Part shown: positions 40,051 to 46,271 of the stretch, in pieces
How the letters are laid out: every line of letters starts with the position of its first letter
How positions within the stretch are numbered: position 1 is the stretch's first letter
Assembly (NCBI RefSeq): GCF_000878195.1
Contig: NZ_JXST01000047.1
Location: forward strand, 1 to 46,271
From: Mycolicibacterium llatzerense
Lineage (GTDB): Bacteria > Actinomycetota > Actinomycetes > Mycobacteriales > Mycobacteriaceae
DNA length: 46,271 bases
Reading direction: 5' to 3'
Program-made: the position numbers and the translations under genes
The notes under the pieces: generated by a model
Databases searched by the model: none
What the model saw: only the letters and a program-made list of their open reading frames with translations
Told to the model about the DNA's origin: nothing

Positions 40051-40937
40051 ATACGCCTCCTGTGCGCCGCGCGGCTGCGGGTACGACGGGCGAAGTACCG
40101 CCCGTCGATGTACTCCAGGGCGATCGACTGACCGAAGGCCTGGGAGAGATTTTCGGACGTCAGCACGTCGGTCAGCAGACCCGAGGCGACAGCCTGGCCT
40201 TCGGCGAGCAGCAGGCAGTGCGTGAAGCCCTCGGGGATCTCCTCGACGTGATGGGTCACCAGGACCGTCGCCGGTGCGTCCGCGTCGGCGGCCAGATCCG
40301 CCAGTCGGGCCACCAGCTCTTCCCGGCCGCCGAGGTCCAGCCCGGCCGCCGGCTCGTCGAGCAGCAGCAGTTCCGGATCGGTCATCAGCGACCGGGCGAT
40401 CAGCACCCGCTTGCGCTCGCCCTCGGACAGCGTGCCGTAGCGGCGGTCGGCGAGGTGTTCGGCACCGATGCTCTCCAGGGTGTCGAGCGCCCGGTTGTAG
40501 TCGACGTCGTCGTACTGTTCGCGCCACCGGCCCAGAACCGCGTAACCGGCGGAGACCACCAGGTCGCGCACCACTTCGTCGTCAGGTATCCGCTGCGACA
40601 GCGCCGAACTGCTCAACCCGATCCGGGAACGCAGCTCGGACATGTCGGTGCGGCCCAGCCGCTCGCCGAGGACGAACGCGGTGCCCGACGACGGATGTTC
40701 GACGGCGGCCGCCATGCGCAGCAGCGATGTCTTGCCGGCGCCGTTGGGGCCGAGGACGACCCAGCGTTCGTCGAGTTCCACCGACCAGTCGATCGGACCG
40801 ACCAGGGTGGCTCCGCCGCGGCGCAGCGTGACCCCGGAGAATTGGATCAGGAGGTCGTCATCGGCGGAGTCGATCAGCTGGTTGGAGTCGGGCGCGACAT
40901 CTGGTCTTGCGGGGTTGTTGCTGAGGGCGCCGGGCAC
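40047..40937 (-). CDS. ABC transporter ATP-binding protein (Rv3041c-like)
   Basis: 296-residue single nucleotide-binding domain. Walker A is GPNGAGKT (63-70), the signature LSEGE (170-174), Walker B LLLLDEP (about 190-196) and the switch histidine region VLVTHHVEE. No permease gene is adjacent. The protein resembles the stand-alone ModF/YlmA-type ATPases, so it could serve a transporter elsewhere or have a non-transport role. GTG 40937 gives an N-terminus VPGALSNNPARPDV and overlaps the 3' end of the membrane-protein gene by 64 bp; no good later start exists before the ATPase domain. Confidence 0.87.
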   Translation of the reverse strand: MPGALSNNPARPDVAPDSNQLIDSADDDLLIQFSGVTLRRGGATLVGPIDWSVELDERWVVLGPNGAGKTSLLRMAAAVEHPSSGTAFVLGERLGRTDMSELRSRIGLSSSALSQRIPDDEVVRDLVVSAGYAVLGRWREQYDDVDYNRALDTLESIGAEHLADRRYGTLSEGERKRVLIARSLMTDPELLLLDEPAAGLDLGGREELVARLADLAADADAPATVLVTHHVEEIPEGFTHCLLLAEGQAVASGLLTDVLTSENLSQAFGQSIALEYIDGRYFARRTRSRAAHRRRI

Positions 40938-41638
40938 TCGCTCATCGTAGCCACGGCCGGTTCGACGTCCGATCGGCCGGCCCGGTCCCCCACCACGTGC
41001 GCCCATCCGCTCGCCGCGAGCCAGCGAGCCGGGGTGCACCGCAGCACCAGTTGCACCAGCGGCCCAATCCCCAAGGCGTACACCACGGTTCCGACGCCGA
41101 CGGTGCCGCCCAGCAGCCAGCCGGTGGCCAGCACGGTGACTTCGATGCCGGTGCGAACCAGTCGCACCGACCATCCGGTCCGAGCCACCAGCCCGGTCAT
41201 CAGTCCGTCGCGTGGGCCCGGTCCCATTCCGGCACCGATGTACATCACGGTGCTCACCGCGTTGAGCACCACGGCGCCGACCATCATGACCGTGCGCACC
41301 GGCAGCGTCGCCGGCTGCGGCATGACCGCCAGTGCGGCGTCGACGGTGATGGAGATGACGATGACGTTCGCGACGGTGCCGACACCGGGCCGGTTGCGCA
41401 GCGGGATCCAGCCCAGCAGCACCACGACACCGACGAGCGCGGTGGCGCCGCCGATGGTCAGCCCGGTGTGCTTGGCCAGGCCCTGGTGGAAGACGTCCCA
41501 CGGGTCCAGGCCGAGGCCGGCCCGCACGAACAGCGCCATCGAGACGCCGTAGCCCGTCAGCCCGGCCAGCAGCAGCGCCGAGCGGATGGCGGTGGTCGTG
41601 GCCCTGCGTCCGGATGTGCGTGCCGTCTGCTGCTTCAC
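40874..41638 (-). CDS. YczE-like integral membrane protein
   Basis: 254 residues with about five hydrophobic segments (AIRSALLLAGLTGYGVSMALFV, GGATALVGVVVLLGWI, TVANVIVISITVDAALAVM, VRTVMMVGAVVLNAVSTVMYI, VLATGWLLGGTVGVGTVVYALGI) and the family blocks GLGLDPWDVFHQGLA and GMGPGPRDGLM. YczE-type proteins are of unknown function and are often paired with a divergent MocR-type regulator, as here. GTG 41638 shares GTGA with the 47-codon gene upstream. The C-terminal 40 residues are hydrophilic and overlap the ABC gene start. Confidence 0.87.
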   Translation of the reverse strand: MKQQTARTSGRRATTTAIRSALLLAGLTGYGVSMALFVRAGLGLDPWDVFHQGLAKHTGLTIGGATALVGVVVLLGWIPLRNRPGVGTVANVIVISITVDAALAVMPQPATLPVRTVMMVGAVVLNAVSTVMYIGAGMGPGPRDGLMTGLVARTGWSVRLVRTGIEVTVLATGWLLGGTVGVGTVVYALGIGPLVQLVLRCTPARWLAASGWAHVVGDRAGRSDVEPAVATMSECPAPSATTPQDQMSRPTPTS

Positions 41639-41778
41639 GCGTGATCCTGGAAGCGCGCACGGATGGCATCCAGTTCGTGACGGACTCGGGCGGCATCGAG
41701 ATCACGGATATCGGCGCGGTTGTCGCGTCCTGACCGGAGGTGCTTGGCAGCCAGTTTAGATAGCCAGTTCGTACGCAT
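41635..41778 (-). CDS. Small basic protein, 47 residues, unknown function
   Basis: The ATG at 41778 opens a 47-codon frame (MRTNWLSKLAAKHL...ARVRHELDAIRARFQDHA) that ends in a GTGA overlap with yczE. It is predicted to be all-helical and basic, with an amphipathic C-terminal helix; it is loosely reminiscent of DUF1127-type small proteins. Tight coupling to yczE argues that it is translated. Its codons 3-10 contain two direct AACTGGCT repeats that belong to the operator cluster of the divergent MocR gene, so this part is under double constraint. Confidence 0.6.
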   Translation of the reverse strand: MRTNWLSKLAAKHLRSGRDNRADIRDLDAARVRHELDAIRARFQDHA

Positions 41779-41837
41779 GACACCAGTTTCCCGACCAACT
41801 GGCTTGCTATTCAATAGCCAGTTGGTCGATACTGGCT
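41749..41837. promoter_or_regulatory. Cluster of AGCCAGTT half-sites between MocR gene and yczE operon
   Basis: AGCCAGTT occurs at 41749-41756, 41762-41769 and 41816-41823, CCAGTT at 41783-41788, and the inverse AACTGGCT at 41797-41804 with ACTGGCT at 41831-41837. The central pair forms a perfect 12-bp inverted repeat, GACCAACTGGCT (41793-41804) and AGCCAGTTGGTC (41816-41827), with an 11-bp centre. Repeated direct and inverted half-sites are what MocR/GabR/PdxR-type regulators bind, so this is probably the autoregulatory operator. Confidence 0.7.
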
Positions 41838-41840
41838 TCA

Positions 41841-43292
41841 ATGTCGATCGAGATGTCAGCCAGATCACTTGACGAAGTCCTTCTGGCACGCGAATTGGGC
41901 AACTGGCGCACCTCCAGCCTCAGTGGCCCCGCCTATCTGGGCCTGGCCGACGCCATCCGGCTGCTCATCGTCGACGGCCGCCTCCCCGTCGGCGCCCGGT
42001 ATCCGAGCGAACGCGCGCTGGCCGACGCCCTGCGCGTCTCCCGCACCACCGTCACGGCGGCCTACGCCCAGCTCCGCGAGGACGGCTACCTCAACGCCCG
42101 GCGCGGCGCCCGCAGCACCACGGCCCTGCCACACACCGCGCCGACCGCCGGGCCGACGCCCATCGTCCGAACAGGCACGCTGAGCCTGGCCGACGCCGCC
42201 CCGTCCGCACCGGCGGCCGCCACCCTCGAGGCCTTCACCCGCGCCACCCAGCGTCTGGCGCCGCACCTGCACGACATCGGCATCGAGCTCACCGGCGTCC
42301 TCGAGCTCCGCCAGGCCATCGCCGAAAGATATTGCGCCAGAGGACTTCCCACCGATCCCGACGAGATCATGGTGACCAGCGGGGCGCTGCACGCCATCAA
42401 TCTGGTGCTGGCCACCTATGCCCGTCCAGGCGACCGGGTGCTGATCGAACAGCCGACGTACCACGGCGCCATCTCGCTGATCGCCGCGTCCGGAGCCCGA
42501 CCGGTGCCGGTCAGCATGACCGACGACGGCTGGGAACTGGACGCCGTGCAGGCCGCCATGCGGCAACTGGCCCCCAATCTGGCCTACCTGATCGTCGACA
42601 ACCACAACCCGACCGGACTGAGCCTGCCGGCCGCGGGGCGGGAACGGCTCGCCCGCATCATCTCCGAGACCCGGACCCGCACCATCATCGACGAAACGAT
42701 CTGCGACATCTGGCTGGACGAGCCACTGCCGCCGCCACTGGCCTCCTACCTGGAGAGCCGACGCGACCTGGTGATCACCGTCGGCTCGATGTCGAAGTCG
42801 TTCTGGGGCGGGCTGCGGGTGGGCTGGATCCGTGCCGAACGGTCCACGCTGGCCGCTATCGCCGCGGTGCGGCCGTCGATCGACCTGGGCACCGCCATCG
42901 TCGAACAACTGGCTTCGGCCGACCTGCTCCGGCAGGCCGACACCGTGCTGCCGGCTCGTCGCGAACTGCTGCGCACCCGGCGGGACCTCGTGAGTTCGCT
43001 GCTGCGAGAACAACTTCCGGACTGGACGGCCGGCCCCTGCCACGGCGGCATGTCGATGTGGATGCGGCTACCCGCACCCATGAGTTCAGCGCTGTCCGCC
43101 GCGGCATCCCGGATGGGGCTCGTCATCCCGGCGGGTCCCCGCTTCGGGGTCGACGGCACCCTGGAGCGCTTCATCCGGGTGCCCTACACCCAACCCGAGG
43201 AGCGCCTGCGCGAATCGGTTGCGGTGCTGGCTCAGGCGTGGCGCGGTGTCACCGGCGCCCGTGCGCCCGATGCGCACGCCGTCATGGTCTGA
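41841..43292 (+). CDS. MocR-family (GntR/aminotransferase) transcriptional regulator, YczR type
   Basis: 483 residues. The N-terminal GntR winged helix is at about 28-95 (GPAYLGLADAIRLLIVDGRLPVGARYPSERALADALRVSRTTVTAAYAQLREDGYL). A linker and a fold-type I aminotransferase-like domain follow. The PLP-binding lysine is Lys319 in GSMSKSFWGG; VTSGALHAINL, VEQPTYHG-like IEQPTYHG and DNHNPTG are the other PLP-domain blocks. It is divergent from the yczE operon with a repeat-rich operator between them; this pairing is known for YczR regulators. Effector unknown, probably a PLP-linked amino compound. Confidence 0.9.
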   Translation: MSIEMSARSLDEVLLARELGNWRTSSLSGPAYLGLADAIRLLIVDGRLPVGARYPSERALADALRVSRTTVTAAYAQLREDGYLNARRGARSTTALPHTAPTAGPTPIVRTGTLSLADAAPSAPAAATLEAFTRATQRLAPHLHDIGIELTGVLELRQAIAERYCARGLPTDPDEIMVTSGALHAINLVLATYARPGDRVLIEQPTYHGAISLIAASGARPVPVSMTDDGWELDAVQAAMRQLAPNLAYLIVDNHNPTGLSLPAAGRERLARIISETRTRTIIDETICDIWLDEPLPPPLASYLESRRDLVITVGSMSKSFWGGLRVGWIRAERSTLAAIAAVRPSIDLGTAIVEQLASADLLRQADTVLPARRELLRTRRDLVSSLLREQLPDWTAGPCHGGMSMWMRLPAPMSSALSAAASRMGLVIPAGPRFGVDGTLERFIRVPYTQPEERLRESVAVLAQAWRGVTGARAPDAHAVMV

Positions 43293-43298
43293 GCGGAA

Positions 43299-43610
43299 TT
43301 ACTGCTGGCTCTGGATCAGGCCGATGCAGGTGCCGATGTGCTCCGGCGTGCACGGAATGCCGTTGACCGTCTGCAACCCACCGACCGACTGGGTGATCTG
43401 TGCGCCCGTGCCGCTGTTGGACGTCTGCGGCGGCACGGCCTGCGGGCCACTGCCATTCGCCGTGCCCTTGACGCACACGCCTTCGAAGTGGCTCGGCACG
43501 GTCCCCCACGGGCACGCGTAGGCCGGCGCGGCCGCCGTCAGCGAGACGACCGACAAGGGGCCGGCGACCAACGCGACAGCACTCACACCAACCAGAACCG
43601 CACGCTTCAT
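43299..43610 (-). CDS. Small secreted protein, unknown function
   Basis: 103 residues from ATG 43610. Signal peptide at about 1-32 (MKRAVLVGVSAVALVAGPLS...AAAPAYA). The mature part of about 70 residues has four cysteines (ACPWG, GVCVKG, IPCTPEH, GTCIGL), likely two disulfides, and a Ser/Thr/Gln-rich middle. I do not recognise a family; similar short Cys-containing exported proteins are common in mycobacteria. The frame is open 17 codons further upstream without signal-like sequence. It ends 6 bp from the MocR stop, converging on it. Confidence 0.75.
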   Translation of the reverse strand: MKRAVLVGVSAVALVAGPLSVVSLTAAAPAYACPWGTVPSHFEGVCVKGTANGSGPQAVPPQTSNSGTGAQITQSVGGLQTVNGIPCTPEHIGTCIGLIQSQQ

Positions 43611-43693
43611 GTCACCATCTCCCACACGCTTACGCAGCAAATCAATATCAATAGTCACCACTGTAACGCGACAACGGTCCCAGTGTGTCCTGG

Positions 43694-44932
43694 CTAGGGA
43701 ATATCGACCCGGCGCACCACACCGTCAACGGCGTCGGCGGCCTCGATCTCGCCACGCGTGATGCCCAGGATGAACAGCACGGTGTCCAGATACGGGTGAC
43801 TCAGCGAGGCGTCGGCGACGGCCCGCAGCGCCGGCTTGGCGTTGAACGCCACCCCGAGGCCCGCGGCCGACAGCATGTCGATGTCGTTGGCACCGTCGCC
43901 GACCGCGACGGTCTGTTCCATGGGCACGCCGGCCTGGTTGGCGAAGTCACGCAGCGCCTTCGCCTTGCCCGGACGGTCGACGATCGGGCCGGTCACCCGT
44001 CCGGTCAGCTTGCCGTCCACGATCTCCAGGTGGTTGGCCGCCACGAAGTCGAGCATCAGTTCCTCGGCCAGCGGCTCGATCACCTGACGGAACCCGCCCG
44101 AGACCACACCACAGTGGTAACCCAGCCGGCGCAGCGTACGCAGGGTGGTCCGGGCCCCCGGAGTGAGCTCGATCTGATCGGCGACCTCGTCGACCACCTC
44201 GGCCGGCAGACCGGCGAGCGTGGCCACGCGTTCCCGCAGCGACTCCTCGAAGTCGAGTTCACCGCGCATGGCCGCCTCGGTGATCGCGGCGACCTTGGCC
44301 TCGGCGCCGGCACGGGCGGCCAGCATCTCGATGACCTCACCCTGGATCAGGGTCGAGTCGACGTCGAACACGATGAGCCGCTTGGCCCGCCGGGCCAGGC
44401 TGTAGTCCTCGAGCGCGATGTCGACGCCCTCGTCGACCGCGACACGGGCCAGCGCCGCCTGCAGCTGCGCGTAGGCCCCGCCCACCGGCGGCACCGACAC
44501 CCGCAACTCCAGCCCGGTCACCGGGTAGTCGGACACCCCGCGGATGAAGTCGATGTTCACCCCGAGGGCCGCGACCTCGCGGGCGACGACGGTGAAGGCC
44601 TCGGCGGTGATGGGCCGGCCCAGCACCACGATGGTGTGGGTCGACGGTTCGGTCAGGACGGGCTGGTCGTCACTGCTGTCGATCGTGACATCCAGACCCA
44701 GCTCCCCGATGGCCTGCTGCACGTCGGTGCGCAGGACCTCGCCGGCCACCTCGGCCGGCACCGCAACGAGCACGCCGAGCGTCAGGCGGCCACGGATGAC
44801 CACCTGCTCGACGTTCAAGAGTTCGATGTTGTGCCGCGACAGCACGCCGAACAGCGTCGACGTCACACCCGGCTTGTCCAGTCCGGTGACGGTGATCAGC
44901 ACCGACCCGTTCGATTTGCTTTCCTGCGTCAT
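43694..44932 (-). CDS. serB2: Phosphoserine phosphatase SerB2
   Basis: 412 residues. Two N-terminal ACT-like domains (about 10-85 and 100-170: VLITVTGLDKPGVTSTLFGVL; HTIVVLGRPITAEAFTVV) precede a HAD phosphatase domain. The HAD motif I is FDVDST (Asp190 nucleophile, Asp192), motif II is in VVSGGF, and motif III/IV in KAKALRDFA...AVGDGANDIDML. It catalyses the last step of serine synthesis and is likely feedback-controlled through the ACT domains. Equivalent to Rv3042c, placed downstream of ctaD as in M. tuberculosis. A hairpin holding its ribosome-binding site lies 1 bp before the ATG. Confidence 0.96.
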   Translation of the reverse strand: MTQESKSNGSVLITVTGLDKPGVTSTLFGVLSRHNIELLNVEQVVIRGRLTLGVLVAVPAEVAGEVLRTDVQQAIGELGLDVTIDSSDDQPVLTEPSTHTIVVLGRPITAEAFTVVAREVAALGVNIDFIRGVSDYPVTGLELRVSVPPVGGAYAQLQAALARVAVDEGVDIALEDYSLARRAKRLIVFDVDSTLIQGEVIEMLAARAGAEAKVAAITEAAMRGELDFEESLRERVATLAGLPAEVVDEVADQIELTPGARTTLRTLRRLGYHCGVVSGGFRQVIEPLAEELMLDFVAANHLEIVDGKLTGRVTGPIVDRPGKAKALRDFANQAGVPMEQTVAVGDGANDIDMLSAAGLGVAFNAKPALRAVADASLSHPYLDTVLFILGITRGEIEAADAVDGVVRRVDIP

Positions 44933-44933
44933 C

Positions 44934-44950
44934 CGTTAGGTCCCCTAACG
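44934..44950 (-). promoter_or_regulatory. Hairpin over the serB2 ribosome-binding site
   Basis: CGTTAGG and CCTAACG (7-bp arms) flank a 3-base centre. In the serB2 mRNA the sequence AGGGGA falls in the loop and adjoining stem, and the stem ends 1 base before the ATG at 44932. It could hold back translation initiation until opened. Confidence 0.5.
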
Positions 44951-44955
44951 CAGAA

Positions 44956-44980
44956 CCGCCCGCGCCTTAGGCGCGGGCGG
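44956..44980 (-). terminator. Terminator-like hairpin after ctaD
   Basis: CCGCCCGCGCC and GGCGCGGGCGG form a perfect 11-bp GC stem with a 3-base loop, 12 bp after the ctaD stop. The following minus-strand bases TTCTGCGTT are only moderately T-rich. It separates ctaD from serB2. Confidence 0.65.
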
Positions 44981-44992
44981 GTCGGCTGATTT

Positions 44993-46271
44993 CTAGTGGT
45001 GCGATCGGCCGATGTGCGCTTCGGCGCGCATCCGCTCGACCATGTGCGGGTAGTGCAGCTCGAACGCCGGGCGCTCCGAACGGATCCGGGGCAGCTCGGT
45101 GAAGTTGTGCCGCGGCGGCGGGCAGCTGGTGGCCCACTCCAGGGAGTTGCCGTAGCCCCACGGGTCGTCGACCACGACGGGCTCGCCGTAACGCCAGCTC
45201 TTGAACACGTTCCACACGAAGGGCAGCGTGGACAGGCCCAGGATGAAGGCACCGATGGTGGACACGACGTTCAGCGTGGTGAAGCCGTCGGTGGGCAGGT
45301 AGTCGGCGTAACGACGCGGCATGCCCTCGTCACCGACCCAGTGCTGGACCAGGAAGGTGGTGTGGAAGCCGATGAAGGTCAGCCAGAAGTGCAGCTTGCC
45401 CAGGCGCTCGTCGAGCAGACGGCCCGTCATCTTCGGGAACCAGAAGTAGATGCCCGCGTAGGTGGCGAACACGATGGTGCCGAAGAGCACGTAGTGGAAG
45501 TGCGCGATGACGAAGTAGCTGTCCGTCACGTGGAAGTCCAGCGGCGGGCTGGCCAGCAGCACACCCGACAGACCACCGAGCAGGAAGGTGATCAGGAAGC
45601 CGACCGAGAACAGCATCGGCGTCTCGAAGGTCAACTGCCCCTTCCACATGGTGCCGATCCAGTTGAAGAACTTGATACCGGTCGGGACCGCGATCAGGAA
45701 CGTCATGAACGAGAAGAACGGCAGCAGCACGGCGCCGGTGGCGTACATGTGGTGCGCCCACACAGCAACCGACAGTGCGGCGATACCGAGCGTCGCGTAG
45801 ATCAGGGTGGTGTAACCGAAGATCGGCTTGCGGCTGAACACCGGGAAGATCTCCGACACGATGCCGAAGAACGGCAGCGCGATGATGTACACCTCGGGGT
45901 GGCCGAAGAACCAGAACAGGTGCTGCCACAGCAGGACGCCGCCGTTGGCGGGGTCGTAGATGTGCGCGCCCAGGTGGCGGTCAGCGGCCAGGCCGAACAG
46001 CGCGGCGGTCAGCAGCGGGAAGGCCAGCAGCACCAGGATCGAGGTCACCAGGATGTTCCAGGTGAAGATCGGCATGCGGAACATGGTCATGCCCGGGCAG
46101 CGCATGCAGACCACGGTGGTGACCATGTTGACGGCGCCGAGGATGGTGCCAAGACCACCGACGGCCAGGCCGACGATCCACAGGTCGCCACCGGCACCGG
46201 GCGAGTGGATCGCGTCGGTCAGCGGCGAGTAGGCGGTCCAGCCGAAGTCAGCGGCACCACCGGGGGTGATG
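44993..46271 (-). CDS. ctaD: Cytochrome c oxidase subunit I (aa3-type), C-terminal part; 5' end outside window
   Basis: The frame is open from the right edge to the stop at 44993 (about 426 codons; the full protein is about 570-580). Visible are the metal-centre segments HPEVYI in FWFFGHPEVYIIALP (CuB His and the cross-linked Tyr), AHHMYATG (CuB His-His) and VIAHFHYVLFG (heme a/a3 His), with many membrane helices. It is the catalytic subunit of the terminal oxidase, reducing oxygen and pumping protons. Equivalent to Rv3043c; serB2 follows, as in M. tuberculosis. Confidence 0.97.
   Translation of the reverse strand, partial: ITPGGAADFGWTAYSPLTDAIHSPGAGGDLWIVGLAVGGLGTILGAVNMVTTVVCMRCPGMTMFRMPIFTWNILVTSILVLLAFPLLTAALFGLAADRHLGAHIYDPANGGVLLWQHLFWFFGHPEVYIIALPFFGIVSEIFPVFSRKPIFGYTTLIYATLGIAALSVAVWAHHMYATGAVLLPFFSFMTFLIAVPTGIKFFNWIGTMWKGQLTFETPMLFSVGFLITFLLGGLSGVLLASPPLDFHVTDSYFVIAHFHYVLFGTIVFATYAGIYFWFPKMTGRLLDERLGKLHFWLTFIGFHTTFLVQHWVGDEGMPRRYADYLPTDGFTTLNVVSTIGAFILGLSTLPFVWNVFKSWRYGEPVVVDDPWGYGNSLEWATSCPPPRHNFTELPRIRSERPAFELHYPHMVERMRAEAHIGRSHH

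Noticed and set aside
1..46271. CRISPR arrays, tRNA/rRNA genes, insertion sequences, prophage
   Set aside because: No regularly spaced repeats, cloverleaf genes, transposase or integrase frames were seen on reading both strands.

Overview
The window is a chromosomal segment of a GC-rich actinobacterium, almost certainly a rapidly growing Mycobacterium (Mycolicibacterium). The grounds are high GC with strong third-position bias, frequent GTG starts and ATGA/GTGA overlaps, a mycobacterial LexA box, a RicR-type copper box, and long stretches that follow, from memory, the gene order of M. tuberculosis H37Rv. No tRNA, rRNA, CRISPR array or insertion sequence was seen, and no gene-free stretch exceeds 300 bases (the longest, 27829-28091, is a divergent promoter region).

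Layout. (1) 1-330: 5' part of a 13E12/DUF222-HNH gene with a perfect LexA box directly before its start. (2) 471-4368: cobK-cobM-cobL, an SDR gene, and a divergent F420-dependent PPOX-fold gene, equivalent to Rv2070c-Rv2074. (3) 4486-6791: a 4-coumarate-CoA-ligase-like acyl-CoA synthetase converging on a secreted Gly/Asn/Ser-rich protein. (4) 6908-12804: MetE-C-like protein, ArsR/SRPBCC pair, mnmA, iscS-type cysteine desulfurase, PlsC-like acyltransferase and GNAT-like protein, equivalent to Rv3015c...Rv3027c. (5) 12913-25929: about 13 kb of accessory genes lying where M. tuberculosis passes directly from Rv3027c to Rv3028c. It holds an alcohol dehydrogenase, an aldehyde dehydrogenase with a Baeyer-Villiger monooxygenase, an ECF sigma factor, two paralogous metallo-beta-lactamase-fold hydrolases, an NmrA-like protein, an SDR remnant, a nitroreductase, a cupin, an unrecognised protein and a 932-residue LAL-type LuxR regulator. 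(6) 26024-46271: etfA/etfB, then methyltransferase, GH57 enzyme and GT4 glucosyltransferase (polymethylated glucose lipopolysaccharide region, Rv3030-Rv3032), an inserted copper oxidase, and homologues of Rv3034c-Rv3043c. These are a hexapeptide acyltransferase, PQQ-propeller lipoprotein, TB22.2-like protein, two methyltransferases, echA17, NUDIX, ABC ATPase, serB2 and ctaD; a MocR/YczE module and a small secreted protein are inserted among them.

The most interesting signal is in region 5. Four copies of a 22-bp motif, each followed after exactly 23 bases by a CTGAAT-like hexamer, stand upstream of four minus-strand genes: the ECF sigma factor, the NmrA-like gene, the second MBL gene and the unrecognised 299-aa gene. 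No conserved -35 element is present. This looks like a set of activator-dependent promoters, and the adjacent LAL regulator is the obvious candidate activator. I know of no description of this regulon.

Other regulatory signals are a KstR-type palindrome before the monooxygenase operon, paired GCAAC-N6-GTTGC operators before the ArsR/SRPBCC operon, a cluster of AGCCAGTT half-sites between the MocR gene and yczE, and a near-identical 42-bp MIRU-like element at two gene junctions 27 kb apart.
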